The notes beneath the pieces are model-generated. The model was not told the origin of the DNA. It saw only the letters and a program-made list of their open reading frames with translations, and searched no databases. From Ignelater luminosus (Eukaryota > Arthropoda > Insecta > Coleoptera > Elateridae), in the NCBI GenBank assembly GCA_011009095.1, contig VTPC01090585.1, forward strand, positions 248,001 through 312,000: a DNA stretch of 64,000 nucleotides, given 5' to 3'. Both the position numbers and the translations under genes were made by a program. Positions 46,001-54,450 of the stretch are shown piece by piece. How positions within the stretch are numbered: position 1 is the stretch's first letter; each line of letters opens with the position of its first letter.

Positions 46001-48396
46001 TTATCGTTAACGTATTTAATACTGTATTTAACAAGTCGTACGATTACTCAAAGAAGATATTTTAATTCAAAGAAAAGATAAATAAAAGAAAATATTTCAA
46101 ATTCAATAAGCTTTCGTGTTTCTCGCCTTTGAGATAATTTATTTAATAGACAGAAACTACTTCAATTACATCACAACTTACACAAACAACTATAAAAGAG
46201 AAAAATAGACAAAATTCATTATTTACGAACGTTAAACGTTTAAACATAATTTTGTTTCCCAAAGAAATTTTCTAAATAGGAAAACTTCTAAATGAAAGTA
46301 GACAAAAAAATTAATTGTTATGCCGCAGATGTACTAGTGTTTTATTATCATTTCGTTACGTTTAATGAGTTTCTTTCAACTATATTCCTTCCAAACGCAG
46401 TGTTGTTTTGTTAAATGTGCCAACATAAACATAAAAGGAAATACACTTCAGTTTAACATAGCAGTACTTGTAGTACCGACTGTGCTATGATATTAACAAA
46501 ATGCGGCCCGATATATTATCTTGAGGTACTCCCTCTTTCTCTTCACATCTACTAGAACACTTTAGAAAATGAATTTAATAACTCAACGTTAATTTCAAGT
46601 TTCTCGTAACAGACCAGAAAATGTCCGACTGTTGTGGAAGAATTGAACGAATCAATTACGCTTTCGATACTTTGATATATTACTCGTTCAACCAATTATT
46701 TTTTATTAATACTTAATGGGTTCATAAAAATTAATGAATTTCTAAAGAAAGTTCATAAGTTACAAAAATATGGGATTCAGTCAGAATAAGAAGAATAAAA
46801 ACTAAATATTCTAGATTAAAAAAACACAGAAGAAGAAGAAAGAAAGTACGACAATTTCAGACAACATTACAGTATTGAAAATCATGAACTTACTAAAGAA
46901 ATATTGAAATGAACAAAGATGATTTTTTAAGAAACGACACAATTACATTAAAAAGATTAATTAAACCGATACGCATAGAAAGAGAATAAACAAGAGAAAA
47001 AATAAAAAAAATAAATATGTGGAGGAAGACCATAACAGAAGAGCTATAAGACAATACCAAACAAGCCGAAGATGGTATGGGTAGAAAAAAAAGATTGAAG
47101 AAAGCTCGTACTGTAATAAATAACAAGATTTCTAACTCAGACTAATTTGGTCTTTTTCATCTCTCTTTATCCTAATGATCTTGATATCACAAGAAAGACT
47201 ACAGATTAAAAAACACGCAATCAAGTCGTTTGAGCACGGAATTATTTTTAACAAACAAGCAGTGTAAACGATAGTTCAAGACCTGATCTACCATTACAAT
47301 TACAAACATTTTTGAAAACTTATTTTTCTATCAATACCATCATAAAGCTAGGATCTGGGACTGTAATTGAGACGCTGCGATAGCAAAAAGATCCGTTTCA
47401 AGAGATGGGCTTAAATTTATACCTGAAGAAGAACTATTTCATAAAATTGAACCTAACAAAATGTAGCAGTATGTCTACGGTTTCAAACATCTTCAGCATG
47501 AAAAATTATTTTGTTCTGACTTGTCAATGGCGGACATTATAGGAATGAATTCCTCTTCGATCAGAGACTGTTTGTTGTGACCACTTTCTCTGCCAGTTTC
47601 GAGTTTTCTGACTTAACCGGCCAGGACATTACTAATGGTAGTCCATTTAAGACAATTTTTCTAATATTGAAAGAAATGGCACTTTTATTTTATCCAAAAA
47701 CTTTGTTTGCAGTCTTTTCTGATTGTTCTGACTGACAAGATATCTTAGTTTATATCCACCGGTAAAATGCATAATCTTCCCGGTACCTTCATCAAGTTTT
47801 CGACTAAAGTTGACCTTTAGGCGTAATAATATGTGATAGATATACAATTTAAAAATCTTGACATCGGATTTTTTTGAACACGCGGTATATTTATATTAAT
47901 ATCAGAATCATATAAAGTAGACTTCATCTATTAACGATTTTTTTATTATAGGCATTAAATACGGTAGAAGCTCGGTTATCCGAAATAATGTGGTCGAAGC
48001 CCTTTCGGTTCATCGATTTCGCTCAATGCGGCGTTAGTAATAACAGATTTAATAGAGATAAATTTATATTTCGGTTATCCAAATATTATTACTAAAAATC
48101 GTTTCGATTAATAGAACGAAGTTAAGTTCCGATTATTCCGGATAAAGCAACGTTTCAGTTAATCGAGTTTCTGCTGTGTAATATGAGCTATAGTAACTTA
48201 CCAGGTACCACATACTAGGCCATCGTGGATCAGAATCTTGTAACCGCAGATCTCTTTTCACCCTTTTCTTCACTACTTGTTGTTGGGCCCACCGTACTCG
48301 AGTATCAGCTGCTAATCGAACTCTTTTCTCCATGTTTGGTGATATCGATCTCTTAGAAACACCTTGATGAGTAAAATGATAATAGTCTTCAAAAAT
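30614..48396 (-). CDS. Fur1: Furin-like proprotein convertase (subtilisin/kexin S8 family), 5'-incomplete
   Basis: A host gene of at least nine coding segments on the minus strand. It encodes a membrane-bound Ca-dependent serine protease of the secretory pathway that cuts precursors after R-x-K/R-R. In order: pro-domain with the KKRVKR|D autocleavage site; catalytic domain with Asp ([13 protein letters not shown]), His (HGTRCAGE), oxyanion Asn ([18 protein letters not shown]) and Ser ([11 protein letters not shown]); P domain; then alternative C termini. Exons: 48202-48396, 45860-45988, 42040-42378, 41442-41977, 41133-41306, 40847-40965, then either 40151-40744 plus 30614-31089 or 39065-39237 plus 38282-38998. 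Phases match at every junction. The first coding exon (signal peptide, start of pro-domain) was not found. Alternative C termini and the [14 protein letters not shown] segment point to the Drosophila Fur1 orthologue rather than Fur2. Confidence 0.93.
31090..33799. other. Fur1 intron, AT-rich
   Basis: About 2.7 kb of very AT-rich DNA upstream (in gene sense) of the Cys-rich exon. No further furin repeat exon or transposon was recognised. It continues beyond an inserted terminal-inverted-repeat element to the alternative exons near 38.3 kb. Confidence 0.5.
34389..34640 (+). repeat. Dimeric repeat of about 124 bp
   Basis: Two head-to-tail units starting at 34389 and 34513, each beginning CGGCCATTTTGAYCATGTT and containing a TTTTTGATGTAGAAT block. 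The same repeat family, also as a dimer and in the opposite orientation, is at 52689-52962. Confidence 0.75.
36099..36285. mobile_element. hAT-like miniature element, 187 bp
   Basis: The ends are CAGTGTTTCTCAA and, at the right, TTGAGAAACACTG: perfect inverted repeats of the form common in insect hAT elements. There is no coding capacity. The flanks do not show a perfect 8-bp duplication. It sits inside the larger inverted-repeat element and so inserted later. Confidence 0.75.
37098..37182. mobile_element. pogo/Tigger-like miniature element, about 85 bp
   Basis: The left end CAGTATAACCTCGGTTATCC is mirrored at the right end (reverse complement CAGCATGACCTCAGTTAATC). A TA lies next to each end. 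The TIR matches the pogo/Tigger pattern and the body is nearly palindromic. It is within the Fur1 intron. Confidence 0.6.
38282..38998 (-). CDS. Fur1: Fur1 alternative terminal segment with hydrophobic C terminus
   Basis: Follows a TTTTTCCAG acceptor in phase 0 and runs 238 residues to a stop at 38282. After a short polar part ([13 protein letters not shown]) it has a hydrophobic span ([17 protein letters not shown]), a second hydrophobic run ([15 protein letters not shown]) and a long AT-driven tail. The first span is a credible membrane anchor. The later part has no known domain, and its length may be shortened by splicing I cannot see. It would replace the Cys-rich end with a different anchor. 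Confidence 0.6.
   Translation of the reverse strand: MRKDTLTVEEELPFTNSAQNCAKTKGHFCIGLCIVIILCYAYFQNILLYFINILIRLFIFGTSLFKSGYYMKLYNFVCQFRVHLQAASFMNHKFAHFIRFWVKENLQTFCGHNYIYSKICRQTRKVKLYSIDSVNCIKIKESVPDTTSIAKDLSLLKNHVSLYTINTEIKHLKISSGRLFKLIYVRNLEKNGYHIGLPCDTILVLTMYTSNLLILYILGTQNSKNLTVLCVLNCKGVL
39065..39237 (-). CDS. Fur1: Fur1 alternative exon B: end of P domain ([10 protein letters not shown])
   Basis: An ATTTTCAG acceptor, phase 1 (the G from exon 40847-40965 completes Ala). It reads [20 protein letters not shown] and on to EYWKVEGE, then a GTAATG donor in phase 0. The WDLILYGT stretch is the final P-domain strand. It is a second version of what exon 40151-40744 supplies ([10 protein letters not shown]), so the two exons look mutually exclusive. 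Confidence 0.8.
40151..40744 (-). CDS. Fur1: Fur1 alternative exon A: end of P domain plus lysine-rich linker
   Basis: A CGCTTTACAG acceptor, phase 1 (G plus GC gives Gly). It reads [17 protein letters not shown] and continues as an open frame of about 198 codons, rich in Lys, Ser, Asn and Thr ([12 protein letters not shown]-type runs). It contains no Cys. A donor ACCG|GTAATA ends it in phase 1, matching the acceptor of exon 30614-31089. If the donor is ignored, the frame adds NNPLI and stops at 40131, which would give a convertase without a membrane anchor. Confidence 0.8.
40847..40965 (-). CDS. Fur1: Fur1 exon: P domain, second part
   Basis: 119 nt, enters in phase 2 and leaves in phase 1 (donor CTAG|GTTTGT). 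It reads [20 protein letters not shown] and then [19 protein letters not shown], typical of the convertase P (Homo B) domain. This is the last exon shared by all predicted isoforms. Confidence 0.92.
41133..41306 (-). CDS. Fur1: Fur1 exon: P domain, first part
   Basis: 174 nt, phase 2 at both ends. It reads [20 protein letters not shown], then [20 protein letters not shown] and [13 protein letters not shown], matching the LEHVQARLTLSYNRRGDLAI type region of furin P domains. The donor is AG|GTAGTT. Confidence 0.92.
41442..41977 (-). CDS. Fur1: Fur1 exon: catalytic domain with oxyanion Asn and catalytic Ser
   Basis: 536 nt, enters in phase 0 and leaves in phase 2 (donor AA|GTAAGT). It carries the oxyanion-hole Asn in [20 protein letters not shown], the catalytic Ser in [14 protein letters not shown], and the end of the protease domain ([20 protein letters not shown]). 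The open frame was read through without a stop. Confidence 0.95.
42040..42378 (-). CDS. Fur1: Fur1 exon: catalytic domain with active-site His
   Basis: 339 nt, phase 0 at both ends (donor AAG|GTAATT, acceptor TTTTATAG). It contains the catalytic His in [14 protein letters not shown] and the furin-type substrate-pocket segment [18 protein letters not shown]. Confidence 0.95.
42379..45859. other. Fur1 intron, 3.5 kb
   Basis: AT-rich. About 43500-43780 is enriched in degenerate TTAAGTT and TTAGGTT words, and an (ATT)n microsatellite lies at 44546-44570. No exon or coding transposon was recognised. Confidence 0.55.
44546..44570. repeat. (ATT)n microsatellite
   Basis: Eight uninterrupted ATT units (25 nt) inside a Fur1 intron. 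Confidence 0.9.
45860..45988 (-). CDS. Fur1: Fur1 exon: start of catalytic domain with active-site Asp
   Basis: 129 nt, 43 codons, phase 0 at both ends (acceptor CTTTTCAG, donor GTAAG). It reads [20 protein letters not shown] and then [20 protein letters not shown], with the catalytic Asp in ILDDG. Confidence 0.95.
45989..47961. other. Fur1 intron with purine-rich tract
   Basis: The start of a 2.2-kb intron. 46780-47110 is strongly biased to A and G on the plus strand, which creates a false Phe/Leu/Ser-rich frame on the minus strand (46893-47126). Otherwise nothing was recognised up to the pogo-like element. Confidence 0.5.
47962..48178. mobile_element. pogo/Tigger-like miniature element next to a splice donor
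   Basis: The left end CGGTAGAAGCTCGGTTATCC and the right end (reverse complement CAGCAGAAACTCGATTAACT) are the imperfect terminal repeats typical of pogo/Tigger, with TA on both sides (47960-47961 and 48179-48180). Length is 217 bp and it is non-coding. Its edge is about 23 nt from the GTAAGT donor of the pro-domain exon (48201). Confidence 0.75.
48202..48396 (-). CDS. Fur1: Fur1 exon: pro-domain and maturation sites
   Basis: 195 nt, 65 codons, phase 0 at both ends. It begins [20 protein letters not shown]. The KR|S here aligns with furin's second, pH-dependent pro-peptide cut, and the His before QGVSKR aligns with furin's pH-sensing His69. It ends with [12 protein letters not shown] (primary autocleavage site) and [10 protein letters not shown]. 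The 13 residues open upstream of it are intronic (TTTGTCTACAG acceptor). The exon before it was not located. Confidence 0.93.
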
Positions 48397-51114
48397 CTGT
48401 AAACAAAAAAGATAATTATAATTAAAATAACCCAAAACTGTTTTGATATTACATAGTACATAAAGTGGAGGATCTATGATTAATCCTTAAGCATGCTTTT
48501 CAAATTGAAATTTTGCAGAAGCTTATATGAACATGTGTAAATAGCTGCGTTATATAAGACTGTAATCATTTAGAGTCCCCCTCAACGCCTGCGTCACGTA
48601 AACCAAACATTCAAACACTTGGGGTTGCTTTTAGGAATCTTACGTGCACAAGAGTTGATTTGTTATTCTTATTCCTAGAATGTTTATCGAGCGGCTTTAG
48701 AGATTATACGGTAATACCAAAAATGTTAATAACAAAACACTGCACTTATTTTAGTTTATGACGTAATTACAAAAAGCAACCATCAAGCGTGAAAATTCAC
48801 ACAAATGCGACATTTTTCTTATTTTTCAAGATCGTAACAATTTTTAGGTGGTCTCATTCCCTTCTATCCTTTAAATTCACCATTGTTTTCCATTCAAAGG
48901 TTAAATTTGCATTTCAAATCCGTTTTTATATCCCGCGCCGCAATTCTTTTGCTCTCTAATCTGACACTATTAATTGCAATAAAAAGTGGGCAATTTCCCT
49001 AAACCCCTCTTCCGTTAAGAACGAAAAATGTTTTCTTCATAATTTCTGTTTTTATTGTTTTAACTCTTAAAATTTCAAAACGTTATCAGGGGAAAAGCAA
49101 TTTCCTGCTAAAAATGCGCATAAAAGTGGATGAAATATCAAACGTTAAAATATCGGTAGTGGACCTTGGCACTTAAAACTACATTCATTTATCTGTGGTT
49201 CAAGATAAAATGATGTTTCATTCCGTCCTAAAATGATATAACAAATGACGTGTAGATATAGCTGTAACAAGTGCACAATACAATCTTATTGTGGTAATTA
49301 ATGAAATTTACAAGACAAGGTTGAAATAACTTGTGAGGGTATAATGCAATCGAAATCAATCGATGAAGTGTAAAGGGAGAAATAAGGGGAGATTGTACCC
49401 TTGCAAAGATATAATTTATTTTCTTAGGATCGCAACTCGGAAAGTATTCAAGCAGTAGATTCTCGAGTTGAAATTAAACTAGTTTCCTATATCAACATCC
49501 TAAAGTACAAGATACAGGCCATTACAAAATTTAATTTTAGATTTTTTGCCTTGTTTTGATACCTCGGAAGTAACATAAGATATCGAGTTGGAATTTTTTG
49601 TGCGACTCCTATTATAAAATGCGTTATTATTATTTCAAAAATCTTGTATTCGATACCCTTGTTAGAAACGGAAGTTTAAAAGTGGGCAAGTACATTTCTT
49701 TAGAAAAAAATTGTACTTTACTGCTCAAGAAGGAAAGCCATACATAACTTCCTTTTTCTGTCTACCTGTAACCACATACCACATACGATGTAAGAGAAAA
49801 AATATCAAAGAAAGGTAAAACAGAGCCTAATTATTATGAGAAACAAACTTCTTGCTCACAGATCACACTGCAAAAAAAAGAACTCAAAAGAACAACACAA
49901 CAGCATTGGTGTTCTTTTTTGGTTACAGAATCCAAAATAAAATCCAAAGCGTCAACGCCAAATCTCGAAGAGATCTGAAGATTGGTGCAGAAAATGCGAA
50001 GCCTGAGAAATGAGTTATCACATACTGAATTTCTTTGGGTGAATTATCTAGAGGAAAAAAAGGCTTTGTGCGGCAAAAAAAGGTTACAGACGTGTCCTTC
50101 GATTTTATTGGGGTTCTGTGTTGAGAAAACCTACAAGGGTGTTATGTTATTATAAACTTCTATCTTTGCTTGTTTACTGCTAGTCATAATACAGAACTAT
50201 GTTAGATTTCAGAATTGGATTTTTCAACCATTTATTGGATAAAATAACGATTTTTATTGTTTCATTTATTGGAAGCCAAACTTCCAAATTGTTCACTTGT
50301 TATCGTTCAGAAATCCGTCCATTTCATTTTCAATTTTTGTTTTACGCTCTTCTGTTATGTTTCTACTCATAAAACTTAGAACAAGTAATAAAGAAAAGAG
50401 AAAAATACTGAAAACAATTACCTTACATGATTCTAGAAAAAGACTACAGTAAATTAGTTTATGTTTTTTATATAGTCTGTACAATATTGAAATCGGTATT
50501 TAATTTCTTTTCCATTTAGTACAAAATAGTACAGACAATAAGACAAATGATCTTTAATTATACTTCTTACTAAAAGGTCAGGCAAAAAACAAAATAAATC
50601 CAAGATGTTTTATAGTTGTTTTCCTTTTTCAACCGTTTTTTCTTTTTGTTTGTTAAAAGCTAATATTCTTGGTTATTATAGAGTAATAAACTTTGTACAT
50701 TTATATTTGGGCGAGCAACTTCTGTTTTTAGTAGTTATTAAGTTGTTTTTATTAAATCTAGGATATATTCAATGCTTGTATCTGGTTCCTCAATTTATTT
50801 CGTTACGTTTTTTTGGACTACGTGTCATTGATCCTTCATGAACGCAAAACAGCTGCACAAATTGACTAACAATTAAGATATGGCAAAATATTTTTTAACA
50901 ATCATAATTCATTTACGATTTTTCTCAAGTCTTTTTATAGTAAAGAAAAACATTGTTAAAGTTTTTGTTGGAATAGAAGAAATGTGCTGCATATGTTTAA
51001 ACTTGCAATTGTTAATTTGTTACTGTTGTCAAGCTCTATCGTACAAATAGGTTAGTTGTTTACGGAGGATTATAATTAGATCAGAATTGGTCTTGATGGA
51101 ACAGACAATCAAAA
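48397..51114. other. Presumed Fur1 intron, nothing recognised
   Basis: DNA upstream of the pro-domain exon. I searched the minus strand for the exon encoding the signal peptide and the first part of the pro-domain and did not find it. The open frame at 50605-50841 has no domain. Its last part (about 50805-50880, CGTGTCATTGATC, then AAAACAGCTGC) resembles 55610-55680 and may belong to a dispersed repeat. Confidence 0.45.
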
Positions 51115-51402
51115 NNNNNNNNNNNNNNNNNNNNNNNNNNNNNNNNNNNNNNNNNNNNNNNNNNNNNNNNNNNNNNNNNNNNNNNNNNNNNNNNNNNNNN
51201 NNNNNNNNNNNNNNNNNNNNNNNNNNNNNNNNNNNNNNNNNNNNNNNNNNNNNNNNNNNNNNNNNNNNNNNNNNNNNNNNNNNNNNNNNNNNNNNNNNNN
51301 NNNNNNNNNNNNNNNNNNNNNNNNNNNNNNNNNNNNNNNNNNNNNNNNNNNNNNNNNNNNNNNNNNNNNNNNNNNNNNNNNNNNNNNNNNNNNNNNNNNN
51401 NN
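51115..51402. other. Assembly gap
   Basis: A run of 288 N. Flanks are ordinary AT-rich DNA. Any open frame crossing it is meaningless. Confidence 1.
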
Positions 51403-52688
51403 GAAACTCAAAACTGTGATACAACTTCTGGTGCAACTTTTGTAAGCTTTGTTGGATGGGAATTGATATTTTGTTTGACATATTGTTTTTTTTTTATTTT
51501 AACACGCCCAAAACTCAAATTTTCATGTGTTTCGCCTTAACTAATAATTGCTGTTATTACCAACGCTATCGGTCATGAACCTTTGATAATCAACAACTTC
51601 AAACCTTTTAGACCCCACTCTAGAAGTTTAAAGTAGACATGGAGGGAAAATCCCCTTCGAGCACTCCAAATCATGATGGACGTCCCCACTGGACTCGAAA
51701 ATCTCAAGAAATGAGGAACACTAGATCTCACCCTGTCCTACCTCCTTATAACGCTACCAAGAACATCCTCCCCCATTCCTCTCAATCGTTACGTAATTTA
51801 AGAACTACCCCTTAGCCAGGAAAGTAAACAGAAAAAAATTTAGGTTGGTAGCAGTGATGCGACAACGCTATGCTGAATTTTGTTGTAGAACGGATCGTAA
51901 TGGCATGGGTAATGGTGCAAAGGGTTGAATTGAACGTGGATCGCAATTCACCTTAGGAAAAAAATTCACTTTTGACTTTTGTTAAAATTTGTTCACTTAA
52001 TTCACTTTTTTTTTGTAATTTAGTTTTTCCACACATTTCTGATTAATTATTGTTTAAGTTAATCTCTTTTAAATTACTATGCCTATGATAAATTCTATCC
52101 TGCCTTTTCGTTGGTTCGACTTTGGAAGTCGAGCGTCAAGATAAGAAATAGCCAGGATTATAATTATGAGAAACAAACTGCAGTTTTCCATGTTACTAGG
52201 CAAGTTATCAATAGACTTGGTTTATCTTAAAGCACATTCGGATATTCAACCTTTAACGTGCTATATCACATTGCATTGTGTGCAAATTTTCCTGTTTCGG
52301 CAGTTTTGCTCGCTTTTTTATGACAAAAAGACAAGTTGATCGTGCAATTTGATGAGAATTTTGGAAAATTAGCTTTTATTATTATGTCACGAAATTGTTT
52401 AGTGCAAGATGAGGGACTGATATTGCATTTTGTCGTTTGTGTCATGCAATGATTTCCTGCAAATAGACATAAGCATACAACCCCTCCTGAAATTAGTTCA
52501 TAGATGGATGTCCACTGACATATAGCATATTGGACGTTCAGTAGACATACCGTATTTAACCTAGCCGAGATTAGTTCATAAGTGGACGTCCAGTGAACAG
52601 CTAATAATAGCTATGAACCTAAAAAGAACGTATGCTGTCTAGGTACTCATGGAAGCACTGGGGCCTATCGGCAATAAGTGTCTTATAC
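51403..52688. other. Non-coding, unrecognised
   Basis: 51590-51830 is GC-richer than its surroundings but gives no recognisable protein. 52490-52610 repeats a motif of the form TTAGTTCATAGATGGATGTCC / TTAGTTCATAAGTGGACGTCC, similar to words at 18180-18270, so it may be a dispersed repeat. Confidence 0.4.
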
Positions 52689-52962
52689 TGTCTGTCCGCA
52701 TTATTTTGAAATTTTGACTTCAGATTTAGATTCTACGTCAAAAGCTAAAGCCAACATGGTGTCTTCGTTTTTAATATCTCGTCGGAAACATGATCAAAAT
52801 GGCTGCCGAAATTTGAAAAAAAAATGTCTGTCCGCATTTTTTAAATTTTGAAATTTTGACTTCAGAATTGGATTCTACATCAAACACTAAAGCCAACATG
52901 GTGTCTTCGTTTTTTGATCTCTTCGGAGACATGGTCAAATGGTCGCCAAAATTTAAAAAATT
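52689..52962 (-). repeat. Dimeric repeat of about 136 bp, inverted relative to 34.4 kb
   Basis: Two units starting with TGTCTGTCCGCATT at 52689 and 52825. Each contains TTTTGACTTCAGA, GATTCTAC, and AAAGCCAACATGGTGTCTTC, and ends near a TGG(C/T)CGCC-AAATTT block. The reverse complement matches the dimer at 34389-34640. Confidence 0.8.
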
Positions 52963-53739
52963 TTCAAATTTTTTTTTTTACTTTAAAATAAAAAAAAGAA
53001 CAAAATGGAATTCGTTGTGGTTATGCTTTGCATTCTCAGATGTTTTATCTTTAGTTTTATTCACTTGAGATTCACTTTATAAAAAAATTTATTCACTTAA
53101 TTCAGTTTAAGCAACCGGAAGGTTTGCTGAAACTGCGAATGGTTAAAGTAAATGATGTGATGTTGAAATACTCAAGGGATGGATTCGTGGAAATTACTAT
53201 TCCGGTATTTGCCCTCAGTGTTAAGGAAAATCACGGAAAATGTTAGTGAGAATATCGGTGTGAGGATGATTTAATTCAAAGGTAGTAAATGTGAGGATGT
53301 AGATCGTGTCAAAATAAGTAACGAATGACAAAGGTTGAAAACGTTATCCTCAGAATTTCAGGTAAATATCTGTCGGATCAAATCTTTTTGCTTTAATTTC
53401 ACTGCAGTGACGAAATAGTACGACATGGATCTTTTGGGGGCTGGACTCTCTATATTCGGAACCAAGACTATAGTTGTCCTAGTTTTTAATGTCAAGATCT
53501 TTGATGCTGCGGCCAAACTGCGGGATGATAATGAGAATTCGTACAGACAGACTGTTGGATTCCAGAGGCAAGAAGATTGAATCCTGTTGACAAAAGAAAT
53601 AATGATTTCGGCTAACAGAAGCTTGGAAAGAAGCCTTGATACCAGACTGTCAAAGGCACGCTCGGCGTTCAAGTTTCTTATAAGTGTTGAGATATGAGGT
53701 GTGACAATTTAACTCCGTAGTGGCGTTCGTGACGGACGT

Positions 53740-54450
53740 TATTAACAAAGTGCGAGATGCGATTATGTCCGAGACGATTAAGTGTGAGATTGATAGCTGA
53801 AGAATTGCAGATTAATCGAGAAACAGTTAGGCTGCTAATTTTAACTGAAAAATTGGGCATTAAAAGAATTTTTGCGAAGTTTGTGCTTCGAATCTTGACG
53901 GATGATCTTTTTGCACATGCGCACCTGGTTCGAAGAGTAATTACAGGTGATGAAACGTGGTGCTTCCAGTACAATCCAGAAACAAAATGGATATCTGCAG
54001 ATGCACCGCGTCCTAAAAAGGCACGCATGTAGCGCTCACAGTTTAAGACGATGTTGGTGTGTTTTTTCGATCACAAGGGGATAGCCCACCAAGAATTTAT
54101 TGAACAGTCGACCAATAACGCTATTTAGAAGTAACGAAAAGATTATGAAATTCCAAAAAAATCCGAACTTTGGCCTAACAAATGGGTCATTCATCACGAC
54201 AATGCGTTTATTGCGAGGTTTTCTGGCCAAGAAAGCCATTACCCAATTAGATCTTGCTTATTCACCTGACTTAGCTCCGTGTGATTTCTGGTTATTCCCG
54301 CTGCGCTGAAAGGGCGAAGATTTTCTGATATAATTGTATTATATTTATTTAATCAAACGGTATTCCAGAAAATGAATTCCATGACTGCTTCCAGGCAAGG
54401 GAACGCCGTTTAAGTCAGTGTATAGAAACACAAGGAGAGTAGTTTGAAGG
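53740..54450 (+). mobile_element. mariner transposase, decayed
   Basis: The plus strand encodes parts of a mariner DD34D transposase. Segments are RLSVRLIAEELQINRETVRL (helix-turn-helix end), ITGDETWCFQYNPETKW (first catalytic Asp), PRPKKARM, VIHHDNAFIARFS (second Asp), YSPDLAPCDFWLFP (third Asp) and KGRRFSDI. The region between the HTH and the first Asp is shortened (ILTDD runs into a short unrelated stretch before ITGDETW). There is a stop after KKARM (near 54030) and at least one frame change near 54200. The N-terminal third and both terminal repeats were not found, so the copy is dead. Confidence 0.88.

Noticed and set aside
51029-51481. Open frames across the N run
   Set aside because: Artefact of the assembly gap.
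53358-53672. Minus-strand 104-residue frame beside the mariner remnant
   Set aside because: No recognisable domain; probably chance in GC-richer repeat DNA.
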